Source of the DNA: CAIYRG01 sp964446945
Lineage (GTDB): Bacteria > Pseudomonadota > Alphaproteobacteria > Micropepsales > Micropepsaceae
Length of the DNA: 64,000 nt
Direction of reading: 5' to 3'
Assembly: GCA_964446945.1 (NCBI GenBank)
Contig: CAYUQO010000010.1
Span: 110,723-174,722, forward strand
Below are positions 43,806 through 51,406 of this stretch, piece after piece; within the stretch, counting starts at the first letter, position 1, and every line of letters begins with the position of its first letter. The position numbers and the translations under genes are program-made. The notes beneath the pieces are model-generated. The model saw only the letters and a program-made list of their open reading frames with translations. It had not been told where the DNA came from and searched no databases.

Positions 43806-44930
43806 TTAAAGATCAATGTAGTGGCGGTGCACGCGGGGCCCGATTGAGGTCAGGATTTCGTGGGTGATGGTACCGGCGGCATCCGCCACTTCTTCGAGTG
43901 TGACCGTTTCGCCCATAAACTCCACCTCGGTTCCGCGGGTCACCAGATTTGGTGGCACATTGGTCACATCCAGGACCGTCAAATCCATGGAGATGCGGCC
44001 GGCATAGGGAACGAAATAACCGGCAATGGCCGCGCGGCCACGCAGGGCGATGCTGCGCATAAGGCCGTCGGCATAACCGGTGGCGACGGTGGCGAGAAGC
44101 GCGGGTTTTTCAGCCGTGTAACTGGCGCCGTAGCCGACCGAATCGCCGGCCTGGACGGCGCGAATCTGAAGCACGCGGCCGGTGAGAATGCCGACCGTGC
44201 GGTACGGATTGGGCCGTGACGCCATCGGATTGCCGCCATAGATGGCGAGCCCGGGGCGCACGAGGTCGAACAGGAAATCGCGCCCAAGTTCGATGCCGGC
44301 CGATGCCGACAGGGTGGCCGGGGCCGAGGGCAGCAATGCCAGCGCCGCCTTGAACCGTGCCAACTGGGCCCAGTTCATCTCGCGATCCGGTTCATCGGCA
44401 CGCGCAAGATGGCTCATGATCAGCACGAGCTTGATGCCATCCAGCAAATGGCGGATGTCTGCAACAAGCGCTGACAGTTCGTCGTGCGACAGGCCGGACC
44501 GGTTCATTCCGGTATCGACATGCAGCACGGCTTCGAGTTCGCGCCGTTCGCGCCGCGCAAGGGCCGACCATTCGACAATTTCATCCAGCGAGTTCAGGAC
44601 TGGCGTGAGGCCGTGCGAAAGCAGCGCCGGCGCGGCGCCGGCAGCGATCCCGTCAAGGACGAAAATCCGTACGCGAGGAAGCAAGCCGCGAAGTGCGATC
44701 CCCTCCTCCATCCGCGCAACGAACAATGTGTCAGCGCCGGCATTGACGAGAGCATGCGCCACCGGCGCGAGACCCATGCCGTAAGCATTGGCCTTGACGA
44801 CAGGAGCAACGGCCGCCGGCCCGGCGCGGCGCAAGCTCTCGCGGTAATTGGCGGCCAGTGATCCGAGCCGCACCGTCAATTGGGCGGTTGTTTCGGAAGG
44901 TGTTGTTGGCGAAATCAATCCAGCGTCCAT
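43806..44930 (-). CDS. alr: Alanine racemase
   Basis: This 374-residue PLP enzyme makes D-alanine for peptidoglycan. The PLP lysine is K46 in VVKANAYGMG. The barrel contains HVDTGMNRSGL and the C-terminal domain has RISMDLTVLDV. The conserved Tyr region is SVGYGASYTA. It starts the minus-strand run alr-mlaE-mlaF-radA-cvpA-purF. dnaB, often directly upstream in alphaproteobacteria, is missing from this position. Confidence 0.95.
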   Translation of the reverse strand: MDAGLISPTTPSETTAQLTVRLGSLAANYRESLRRAGPAAVAPVVKANAYGMGLAPVAHALVNAGADTLFVARMEEGIALRGLLPRVRIFVLDGIAAGAAPALLSHGLTPVLNSLDEIVEWSALARRERRELEAVLHVDTGMNRSGLSHDELSALVADIRHLLDGIKLVLIMSHLARADEPDREMNWAQLARFKAALALLPSAPATLSASAGIELGRDFLFDLVRPGLAIYGGNPMASRPNPYRTVGILTGRVLQIRAVQAGDSVGYGASYTAEKPALLATVATGYADGLMRSIALRGRAAIAGYFVPYAGRISMDLTVLDVTNVPPNLVTRGTEVEFMGETVTLEEVADAAGTITHEILTSIGPRVHRHYIDL

Positions 44931-45120
44931 AACTCACACGAGCCGGCAAATGACCGGCACGCACCATCGCCGTTATTGCAGCGTCAGGCAATTCCTTCTG
45001 CAATGGAACCACGGATATCTACGGGAACGAAAAAAGTTCCAGCCGTGAAAATGGAGCAGCCGGCTCGATCTGGCGCGGGCCGGCGATGACGAGGAGGCTG
45101 CTTTGAACGCGGAGGTTTAT

Positions 45121-45609
45121 TCAGACGGAGCCGGTGGCTGCCTCGGCAACGCCGGAAGCCAGCGTTTGCGTTTCGACGATGTGCAGCACTGCCTGCAACC
45201 GGTCGGCAATATCTCTTTGCCCGGCGGCCTTGGCGACATTGAGCGCCGAAAGCACCTTGTCCTTGAGTCCGAGATTCATTTCCGGAACGCTTTCGACGTC
45301 GATTTCATAACCGACGCGAGCTTCCGCGCGGATTTTGATTCCGGTTTCGGCGAGCTTCTTGCGCAGCGAGTGAACGGCTACACGAATCGATACCGGCGCA
45401 GTTTCCGGTTCAGTTGCTCCGTATACGCGCTCAATCAAAGTCCCAAGCGGCACAACACGCGCGCGGTTCAGCAGCAGCAGATGGAGGATGTCGGCTTCGT
45501 GGGGGGAAAGCTTGATGAGTTTCGACTGGAAGAAAATTGCGTTGCGATTGTAGTCGAACTCGAACCGTTGGTGCGGCACGCAATCAACGAGTTTCAGTCG
45601 CGCACTCAT
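45121..45609 (-). CDS. Stand-alone OmpR-type winged-helix regulator, copy 1
   Basis: This 162-residue protein consists of a short N-terminal strand region (RFEFDYNRNAIFF), a trans_reg_C-type winged-helix domain with IKLSPHEADILHLLLLN, and IRVAVHSLRKKLAETG, the expected recognition helix. A helical C-terminal tail of about 55 residues follows. There is no receiver domain. It should bind DNA without phosphorylation control. A G8C4 tract on the coding strand lies just before the ATG at 45609 in the position of the ribosome-binding site. It is a paralogue of the protein at 45864-46328. Its promoter carries a TTAA-N7-TTAA repeat. Confidence 0.85.
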   Translation of the reverse strand: MSARLKLVDCVPHQRFEFDYNRNAIFFQSKLIKLSPHEADILHLLLLNRARVVPLGTLIERVYGATEPETAPVSIRVAVHSLRKKLAETGIKIRAEARVGYEIDVESVPEMNLGLKDKVLSALNVAKAAGQRDIADRLQAVLHIVETQTLASGVAEAATGSV

Positions 45610-45641
45610 TGGGGCCCCCCCCGCTAGATCAACGCTACACA

Positions 45642-45657
45642 TTAACACACTGTTAAG
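45642..45657. promoter_or_regulatory. TTAA-N7-TTAA direct repeat upstream of wHTH regulator 1
   Basis: TTAACACACTGTTAAG has two TTAA half-sites with an 11-bp period, the spacing used by OmpR-family dimers. It lies 33 bp upstream of the regulator start. The 45610-45863 gap otherwise holds no gene that I can support. Confidence 0.5.
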
Positions 45658-45863
45658 TGTATTATGATGAGCCCACGGTACGAATCAAGCAAACATTGGT
45701 TAATGTGAGGGACTCGCAGCGTTACAGTTCATGCCTAAGGCCACGACAACGCTTCAAAAGTTCCGTGTACTACGCAGTGGGGGCGACTTCCCTATTCGAC
45801 GGGTGTTCGCTTCCTATTTGTTACCAATTCATGAAGGCTATGCTTCGACCGTAGGTCGCGCCA

Positions 45864-46328
45864 CTAATGTCCGGCCTCGGCCGGACGGGACTCGACCATT
45901 TGCAGAACGGCCTGCAGGCGGTCGGCAACGTCGCTTTCACCCGCGGCTTTGGCCACGTTGAGCGCCGAAAGGATTTTGTTTTTCAGGCCGAGACTCATTT
46001 CCGGGACGTTGTCGACGTCGATCTCATAGCCGACGCGGGCGATGGCCCGAATCCGGATGCCGGTGTCGACCAGTTTCTTGCGCAAGGAATGGACCGCAAC
46101 GCGGATGGAGACCGGTGCCGTCTCCGGTTCGGTTGCTCCGTATACCTGCTCAATCAGGACGCCCAGCGGAACAACACGCGGCCGGTTGAGCAGGAGCAAA
46201 TGCAGAATATCGGCTTCGTGTGGCGAAAGCCGGATCTGGTTGGATTCGAAATAGACGACGTTCCGGTTGTAGTCGAACTCGAATCGCCGGCTTGGAGTGC
46301 AATCGACCAGCTTCAAACGCGCACGCAT
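45864..46328 (-). CDS. Stand-alone OmpR-type winged-helix regulator, copy 2
   Basis: This 154-residue paralogue of the neighbouring regulator has the same start (RARLKLVDC), winged helix (RLSPHEADILHLLLLNRPRV) and recognition-helix segment (VSIRVAVHSLRKKLVDTG). The C-terminal tail is also shared (LGLKNKILSALNVAKAAGE). There is no receiver. Identity is high in the DNA-binding core, so both probably read the same operator. The ATG at 46328 is preceded by GGGGGCCTG. Each gene has its own promoter region with TTAA repeats rather than forming a tight operon. Confidence 0.85.
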   Translation of the reverse strand: MRARLKLVDCTPSRRFEFDYNRNVVYFESNQIRLSPHEADILHLLLLNRPRVVPLGVLIEQVYGATEPETAPVSIRVAVHSLRKKLVDTGIRIRAIARVGYEIDVDNVPEMSLGLKNKILSALNVAKAAGESDVADRLQAVLQMVESRPAEAGH

Positions 46329-46349
46329 CAGGCCCCCGTGCAAAAGCAG

Positions 46350-46365
46350 TTAAGGGACTATTAAC
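46350..46365. promoter_or_regulatory. TTAA-N7-TTAA direct repeat upstream of wHTH regulator 2
   Basis: TTAAGGGACTATTAAC repeats TTAA with an 11-bp period, 22 bp upstream of the regulator start. The match to the sites at 45642 and 47086 suggests autoregulation (inference). Confidence 0.5.
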
Positions 46366-46436
46366 TATATCCGCGGTCGTTGCATTCGGAATCGGCGCGC
46401 TGCGCTGTGATAAATTTGAGCCACAGTTCTGACGAC

Positions 46437-47054
46437 TCAAACGGTCGCTTTGTGCTCCATTTCGCGTTCCAGCGGCAGGATTTTGGCGCTGACGCGCTGC
46501 TTGCCCGGAAACTCGTCGACAATGGCCTTCTGCCACAGAATATCCTGCACCACATGCGTCAAATGCGACACGGTGCGGAGCGCATAGGCAGAAGTCGCGA
46601 CCATGACGGCGAAGGTGATCTGGTTGTAGATCGTCAGAGCAAGGTTCGAAAGCAGAATGGTCACGCCGAGCGCGCTGACCGTCAGCGCCAGAATATGAAT
46701 CCAACGGACAAAATGGATGTACACGATATAGCCGGGCATGAGTTCTTCCGCGACCAGATAGGAGAAGAACCCCGGAGCACTGATCGCCTCATACATTCTG
46801 ATCAGTCCGGTCCAGCCGGTGGTTAGAAGCATGCCGTTGGTCAAAACGAGGACGAGATAGACCACAGCGGCGAGGTTGTGGTGTTCAGGGGACCAGAATT
46901 CAGCCGGCAGACTCCAGGCTGCGCCAGCGCCCAGGGACAGGCAAAGGAGTGGCCAGACCGGCAGCAGCGAACTCCAGTGCCAATCGCCTGCGGATTTCCC
47001 GATCGCTTTCGGCAACGCGGTCAGAAAGCCCGGCATTTCGAGCTTGACGATCAT
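46437..47054 (-). CDS. Four-helix membrane protein of unknown function
   Basis: This 205-residue protein starts at ATG 47054 after GGAGGGGGTAC. Hydrophobic segments are LPVWPLLCLSLGAGAAW, LAAVVYLVLVLTNGMLL, HILALTVSALGVTILLS and a shorter QITFAVMVATSAYALR. A charged cytoplasmic tail (KILPLEREMEHK) follows. The His residues in the helices could ligate haem or metal, but no family is recognised. Its promoter carries the TTAC-N7-TTAA motif shared with the regulators. It lies between them and the tadE gene, so a pilus-linked role is possible. Confidence 0.7.
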   Translation of the reverse strand: MIVKLEMPGFLTALPKAIGKSAGDWHWSSLLPVWPLLCLSLGAGAAWSLPAEFWSPEHHNLAAVVYLVLVLTNGMLLTTGWTGLIRMYEAISAPGFFSYLVAEELMPGYIVYIHFVRWIHILALTVSALGVTILLSNLALTIYNQITFAVMVATSAYALRTVSHLTHVVQDILWQKAIVDEFPGKQRVSAKILPLEREMEHKATV

Positions 47055-47085
47055 GTACCCCCTCCGACCGTCCGGAGCCGCCACA

Positions 47086-47101
47086 TTACAACGCTGTTAA
47101 G
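47086..47101. promoter_or_regulatory. TTAC-N7-TTAA direct repeat upstream of the four-helix protein
   Basis: TTACAACGCTGTTAAG has two half-sites with an 11-bp period and shares CTGTTAAG with the site at 45642. It lies 32 bp upstream of the ATG at 47054. The rest of the 47055-47213 gap shows nothing recognisable. Confidence 0.5.
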
Positions 47102-47213
47102 CGGGACGCTAGTGTCGGGGTTTCGAAGTCCGATTAACGAATGGTTGCTGTTCTTCCGATTTCAAATTCGGGCGGCGGGCCGCACCACTGCGACGTTCGC
47201 GAATCCGGCGCTT

Positions 47214-47639
47214 TCAGTCCGAAATCGTCATTTCCGACGAGGCGGTGAGCGTCTTTGATGTCAGATAGTCAAAACCGGGGAGGAATGGCACAAAACTGTA
47301 AGTGAGACTCACAGTCACGTCGCTGCCCGGCTTGTTGTCCGGGGTGAATGTGGTCGAGACTGTCACTGCTTTCGGATCGATCAAAACGATCTGGCTTTTG
47401 ACATAGGTCGAGATGTCGCTGGCGCTGGCCGGTGACGCACTGGCAGATCCCCGGACCATGGCATACCGCGCGCCCATCTTGGCGGCATCGGACAGCGCGA
47501 TGTTGGACCAGGCGTAATGACTGAGCTCGATGATGCCGTAGAGCATGGACATCAAAACGGGCGCAGCGAAAGCGAACTCCACCGCGGTCGCCCCACGCCG
47601 CGACTTCCGGAGCCGCCCCAGCCATCTGTGCAGACACAT
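47214..47639 (-). CDS. TadE-like minor pilin
   Basis: This 141-residue pseudopilin has a short basic leader and the prepilin-like processing site RRGATAVEFAFAAPVL (cleavage after Gly, Glu at +5 of the mature protein). A membrane helix (LMSMLYGIIEL) and a beta-rich C-terminal domain follow. TadE proteins prime or cap Flp pili. The gene follows the second minor pilin by ten bases on the minus strand, divergent from flp. Confidence 0.85.
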   Translation of the reverse strand: MCLHRWLGRLRKSRRGATAVEFAFAAPVLMSMLYGIIELSHYAWSNIALSDAAKMGARYAMVRGSASASPASASDISTYVKSQIVLIDPKAVTVSTTFTPDNKPGSDVTVSLTYSFVPFLPGFDYLTSKTLTASSEMTISD

Positions 47640-47649
47640 CGCCAGCGCC

Positions 47650-48099
47650 CTACTTTAACCGCACCATGACGGTGCTGGTCAGGTTCAGCGGGTTGGTCGT
47701 GAACGGATAGCTGATAAGAGTCGTGTACTTTTCAGAAACCGTGACTTGCGCATAGGTCCAAACCGAACCACCGGTACAGCTTCCGGTGCAGGAGACCGAA
47801 CTTCCGGTTGGGCAGGTGCACGCCTGCTGGGCCGTGACACTCAAGGCATTATTCGTATCGCTTGCATCGTTGCGGGCGGCCTGGATCATGCCGGTGTAGT
47901 TCGTGAAATCCGCCATACCGGTCAGCGCAAATGCCGCGCCGGCGCGCGCGGCATTTGACAAGCGCTCCTGTTGTAACAAAGCGTTGCCGAAATCCCAGGC
48001 CCCGGTGATCAGGCTGCCGAGCACCGGCGCCAGAATTGCAAGTTCCACCGCGGCCGTACCACGGTTTTCCAGTCGCATGCGCCGAATGAATGTTCGCAT
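47650..48099 (-). CDS. TadE/TadF-like minor pilin
   Basis: This 149-residue minor pilin has the processing motif NRGTAAVELAILAPVL, followed by a helix (LGSLITGAWDFGNALL). The C-terminal domain has a cluster of four cysteines (QQACTCPTGSSVSCTGSCTG) that may form two disulfides. It lies between tadG and tadE in the same minus-strand operon. Confidence 0.83.
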   Translation of the reverse strand: MRTFIRRMRLENRGTAAVELAILAPVLGSLITGAWDFGNALLQQERLSNAARAGAAFALTGMADFTNYTGMIQAARNDASDTNNALSVTAQQACTCPTGSSVSCTGSCTGGSVWTYAQVTVSEKYTTLISYPFTTNPLNLTSTVMVRLK

Positions 48100-48107
48100 G
48101 GCTGTTC

Positions 48108-49400
48108 CTATTCCGTGAGCGCCACGCGCGGCATGGTCATGACGGACGGCAATGGGACAGAACGCACGCCGATGGTGAATGTATTGCTGCCGTTGAAGGT
48201 CACCGTGTTGCCGATGACTCCGGTGTACGGATACTCATCCGATGTATTGCTCGAGCCATTGATGACGATGTTCTGGTTGCCGAAATACAGCACGCCGTCG
48301 ATGTTCGCGGCAACGCTGCCATTGATCGTGTTGGTGATGCTGCCGGTGGCGGCCGAATGGTCCTGGTAGAATGCGATTCCGGCCAGAGGGCCGGTTGAGG
48401 GAGCAGTGATATTGACGCTGGCATTGCCGCTGAATGTGACAGCATCCTCGGCAACATGCACGCCCGTAGCGCCCGAGAGATAAAATGCCACACCGCCGGT
48501 GGCATTGATCACCGAGCTTCCCTGAGCCTGCAGCGGTCCGTCGCGGAGAATGTAAACGCCCGGCTGAAACGTCACCGTTGCACTGCCGGTGAGCGTAATT
48601 CCGCCGCAATACACGCCAGGCGAAATCGTCGTACTCTTATTATACGAGGAGTTGTTGTAATCGCAGGCGGCGTTGACGTTGGTCGGCGCAAGGTTCGTGG
48701 GCAAAGGGTAAAGCGGGTCCGACTCGCTCTGACATGAAGTCGGCAGCGGATTCACAGATGCCGAACTGCTGATGGAATAGCTGCCTGGCCCGCACAGCCC
48801 TTCGGTCTGAATCGTTCCACTGCCATTGACGATGGTCGCGGTTGAGCTCGTCGAGTCCACGACTACGCCGCACTGGTTTCCGATCAGGCTGCCGCTGCCA
48901 TTATGGGCGAACGCGCCCGATGCGGTGCCATTGGTCGCCAGAATGCACAGCGGAGCTCCACCAGGCACCACGGATGCCTGCGCCGTGACGGTTATGGTGG
49001 GCGCGTTGGCGAGGAACAGCGCCGAGAATAAAAGCGTCGCCGGTTTGCTTATGGTGGCCGTCGCCGTGTCCGCACTGACGCTGACGTTCACGGTAATGCC
49101 GTTGCCGGTGGTGAACCCGTTCAACTGCGCATCCGTGGTGCCGGCGGAAACCGCCTGTGCCTGGGTGCCATTGGCGTAGATTTCCGTGGCGGCGCCAATC
49201 GCCGCCGCATCGGCGGCTTCCTGCATGGCCCGGCGGGTCATATACCAGTCGCCGGCGTCGATAGTGAGCCCACTGACGCCGAGAATCGCGGTGGCCATCA
49301 GTCCTACGGTAAAACTGATCGCGCCACGGCGGTCCGCAAGAACGGATCGCGACAGATTGCGCCAAAAATGCAGTGTACGGACTATTTTCAGGGCGAGCAT
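48108..49400 (-). CDS. TadG-like pilus protein with long repetitive beta-rich domain
   Basis: This 430-residue protein opens with RRGAISFTVGLMATAILGVSGL, the TadG N-terminal membrane anchor, and DWYMTRRAMQEAADAAAIGAA, the conserved helical segment. From about residue 90 the protein is rich in Gly, Ser, Thr and Asn. Repeated short beta units there (GSATVTFQPGVYI, GSSVINATGGVAFYL, NIVINGSSN) resemble a right-handed beta-helix. Five cysteines are in the middle part. ATG 49400 is used, and a GTG at 49472 would add 24 residues without clear conservation. Surface exposure and adhesion are plausible but unproven. Confidence 0.82.
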   Translation of the reverse strand: MLALKIVRTLHFWRNLSRSVLADRRGAISFTVGLMATAILGVSGLTIDAGDWYMTRRAMQEAADAAAIGAATEIYANGTQAQAVSAGTTDAQLNGFTTGNGITVNVSVSADTATATISKPATLLFSALFLANAPTITVTAQASVVPGGAPLCILATNGTASGAFAHNGSGSLIGNQCGVVVDSTSSTATIVNGSGTIQTEGLCGPGSYSISSSASVNPLPTSCQSESDPLYPLPTNLAPTNVNAACDYNNSSYNKSTTISPGVYCGGITLTGSATVTFQPGVYILRDGPLQAQGSSVINATGGVAFYLSGATGVHVAEDAVTFSGNASVNITAPSTGPLAGIAFYQDHSAATGSITNTINGSVAANIDGVLYFGNQNIVINGSSNTSDEYPYTGVIGNTVTFNGSNTFTIGVRSVPLPSVMTMPRVALTE

Positions 49401-49496
49401 GCGCAAAATTGCCAGGGTCGTGCGATGCTCACTCCAGAATATCGATGTAAAAAGGTGGTTAAAAAATTCCACCGTCCCGGGGCCGGGAGTGACGTC

Positions 49497-49525
49497 CTGT
49501 TAAGCCATAACTCAGTTTTAACAGC
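49497..49525. promoter_or_regulatory. Putative operator 1 in the tadG/flp divergent region
   Basis: The site reads CTGTTAAG, CCA, TAACTC, AGT, TTTAACAGC. It contains ATAA and TTAA half-sites with an 11-bp period (49507 and 49518) and an extra GTTAAG. It matches the site at 49598-49626 almost base for base. Confidence 0.55.
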
Positions 49526-49597
49526 CTGCAGGACGCTGAGCCCGGCTGCATAATCGTGGTTAACAGAATTCGACTGCCGAAAGCAGCGAGTTACCTT

Positions 49598-49626
49598 CAG
49601 TTAAGTTGTAACTCCGATTTAACAGC
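49598..49626. promoter_or_regulatory. Putative operator 2 upstream of flp
   Basis: The site reads CAGTTAAG, TTG, TAACTC, CGA, TTTAACAGC and is the second copy of the 29-bp site, about 101 bp to the right of the first and 67 bp upstream of the flp start. Identical positions are GTTAAG, TAACTC and TTTAACAGC. The 49401-49693 gap has no gene besides these sites. Confidence 0.55.
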
Positions 49627-49693
49627 GGTGGGTTCGGATGCCCCAGCCGTCAAAACGGCGGCGCTCAACACAACCTTCAAGGAAGGACCTGCC

Positions 49694-49858
49694 ATGTTGA
49701 ACCTGCTCTCCCGTTTGCGGCGTGATGAATCCGGCGCTACCGCGATTGAATATGGGCTGATCGCGGGACTGATTGCGGTCGTGATCATCGGCGCGGTGAC
49801 AACGATCGGCACCAATCTGTCGACAAAATTCACGGACATCGCAAACAGCCTGAAGTGA
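49694..49858 (+). CDS. flp: Flp-type major pilin
   Basis: This 54-residue prepilin has the leader MLNLLSRLRRDESG and cleavage before ATAIEYGLIAGLIAVV. The Glu at +5 and Tyr at +6 are the Flp signature. It is the subunit of Tad pili, processed by CpaA. The ATG at 49694 follows AAGGAAGGA. It is the first gene of the rightward operon. Confidence 0.95.
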   Translation: MLNLLSRLRRDESGATAIEYGLIAGLIAVVIIGAVTTIGTNLSTKFTDIANSLK

Positions 49859-49994
49859 TTGACGACGCCGGCTATTCCTGGCCGGCGAAAGTGTTCCGGT
49901 GCCGCGCATGAATGGCGGCGCCGGCTGGGCATCGGCATTCGAATGGCGCGAACGACGCGGATGCCGGTCTCGCGTGGAGGGGGAATTTTCGGGC

Positions 49995-50483
49995 ATGGTG
50001 TACGCTCTGCTCACCGACCGGCTCGTTTGCTCGGCTTTTCTGGCCCTGCTTGCCTGGGCAGCGTGCAGCGATGCGGCGACATTCAAAATTCCCGATGCGG
50101 CCTCCCTGGGCGTGCTGCTCCTCTACCCCTTGCACATCATTGCCAGTCCCGCCGCCACGGGTTGGCCGGTCGCGATCGGCATCGCGGTCCTCGTGTTTGC
50201 GGTTGGTGCGATTCTGTTCGCACGCGGAATCTGGGGCGGCGGTGACGTAAAGCTGCTGACGGGTGTCGCCTTGTGGGCCGGGCCGCACGCAATTCTTCCA
50301 GTCCTGATGGTTATAGCGTTGGCCGGCGGCGCTCTCGGCGTGCTCGCCGGCGTGATGCTGTATGCGCAGCGCTGGCGCGCGGCAGCAGAAAATGCACCGG
50401 CTGTCGCAGGTATGCCCCTGCCCTATGGCGTGGCCATCGCATGCGGCGGGGCATTTGCCGCCATGCAGCTACTGCACTCCTGA
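49995..50483 (+). CDS. cpaA: Prepilin peptidase CpaA/TadV
   Basis: This 162-residue aspartic membrane peptidase cleaves the Flp leader. The two catalytic aspartates are D26 in CSDAATFKIPD and D84 in GGGDVKLL. Several membrane helices surround them. ATG 49995 gives the usual short N-terminus, whereas the frame upstream is non-conserved. It follows flp and precedes cpaB. Confidence 0.93.
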   Translation: MVYALLTDRLVCSAFLALLAWAACSDAATFKIPDAASLGVLLLYPLHIIASPAATGWPVAIGIAVLVFAVGAILFARGIWGGGDVKLLTGVALWAGPHAILPVLMVIALAGGALGVLAGVMLYAQRWRAAAENAPAVAGMPLPYGVAIACGGAFAAMQLLHS

Positions 50484-50497
50484 ACACGGGTGAGATC

Positions 50498-51406
50498 ATG
50501 AAGTTACGACCCATGCTGTTTGGCGGACTGGCGATCATCACCTGCCTCGCCACAATTTACACGGCGGAAACCTGGTTGTCGTCGCAGCGGCAAGCGGTTG
50601 TCGCGCAAGCCGATCCGGCAAAACCCATGGCATATGTCCTGGTCGCGACGAGAGTGCTTCCCACTGGAGCATTCGTGCGGGCGGAAGACCTGCGCTGGCA
50701 GGCCTGGCCGGCAGAGGCGGCGAATGACAGCTATCTGTACAAGGACAAAGCCGGCAATGCGCTCCAGGAAGAAACCGGAGCTGTCGTTCGCCAGCGTATC
50801 GCGGCCGGCGAGCCGGTTACTCCCGGCATGCTGATGAAGCCGGGCGATCGCGGATTTCTTGCCGCCGTGCTGGGGCCGGGCATGCGCGCCGTTTCTGTGC
50901 CGGTGACCGCCACGTCGGGCGTCGCCGGACTGGTATTTCCCGGCGACCGTGTCGATCTGATCCTTTCCCATGAGGTCAAGGACGAGCTCGATCCCAGCGG
51001 GCCGCCAAAGACGGCGAGCGAAACCGTCCTGACGGATATCCGGGTGCTGGCAATCGACCAGACGGTAACCGATCAGGACAACAAGCCGGTATTGGCGAAG
51101 ACCGTGACCTTCGAAGTGACGCCCAAACAGGTGGAAGTGATCGGCGTTGCGAGCAGGCTGGGAAACCTGTCCCTCAGTCTGCGGAGCATTGCCCGCGGCA
51201 CTGATGAGCCGACACGCACGCGGCGCAATGGACCAGTCAGCCACACATGGGACACCGAGGTCAGCGCAGCGATTGTCCACAATGATAAGCATCAGGAAGG
51301 GCCGGTGATCACCGTCCTGCGCGGCTCATTCGGGTCGGGTCCCGGTGCGACTCAGGCCATCGCGCAACGCGGGGCCGGGTTGCTCGGCGGGGGCGCGGGT
51401 TCGTAG
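50498..51406 (+). CDS. cpaB: Pilus assembly protein CpaB/RcpC
   Basis: This 302-residue periplasmic protein is anchored by an N-terminal helix (GGLAIITCLATIYTAETW). It carries a SAF domain (VLVATRVLPTGAFVRAEDLRW) and the RcpC/CpaB motif GMRAVSVPVTATSGVAG. FPGDRVDLIL follows. It helps assemble or gate the secretin. ATG 50498 is preceded by GGTGAG. It is directly followed by cpaC. Confidence 0.92.
   Translation: MKLRPMLFGGLAIITCLATIYTAETWLSSQRQAVVAQADPAKPMAYVLVATRVLPTGAFVRAEDLRWQAWPAEAANDSYLYKDKAGNALQEETGAVVRQRIAAGEPVTPGMLMKPGDRGFLAAVLGPGMRAVSVPVTATSGVAGLVFPGDRVDLILSHEVKDELDPSGPPKTASETVLTDIRVLAIDQTVTDQDNKPVLAKTVTFEVTPKQVEVIGVASRLGNLSLSLRSIARGTDEPTRTRRNGPVSHTWDTEVSAAIVHNDKHQEGPVITVLRGSFGSGPGATQAIAQRGAGLLGGGAGS

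Noticed and set aside
45731..45961. A 76-codon plus-strand frame between the two regulators
   Set aside because: It runs through the 3' end of regulator 2 in antisense, lacks a ribosome-binding site and has no hydrophobic or domain pattern.
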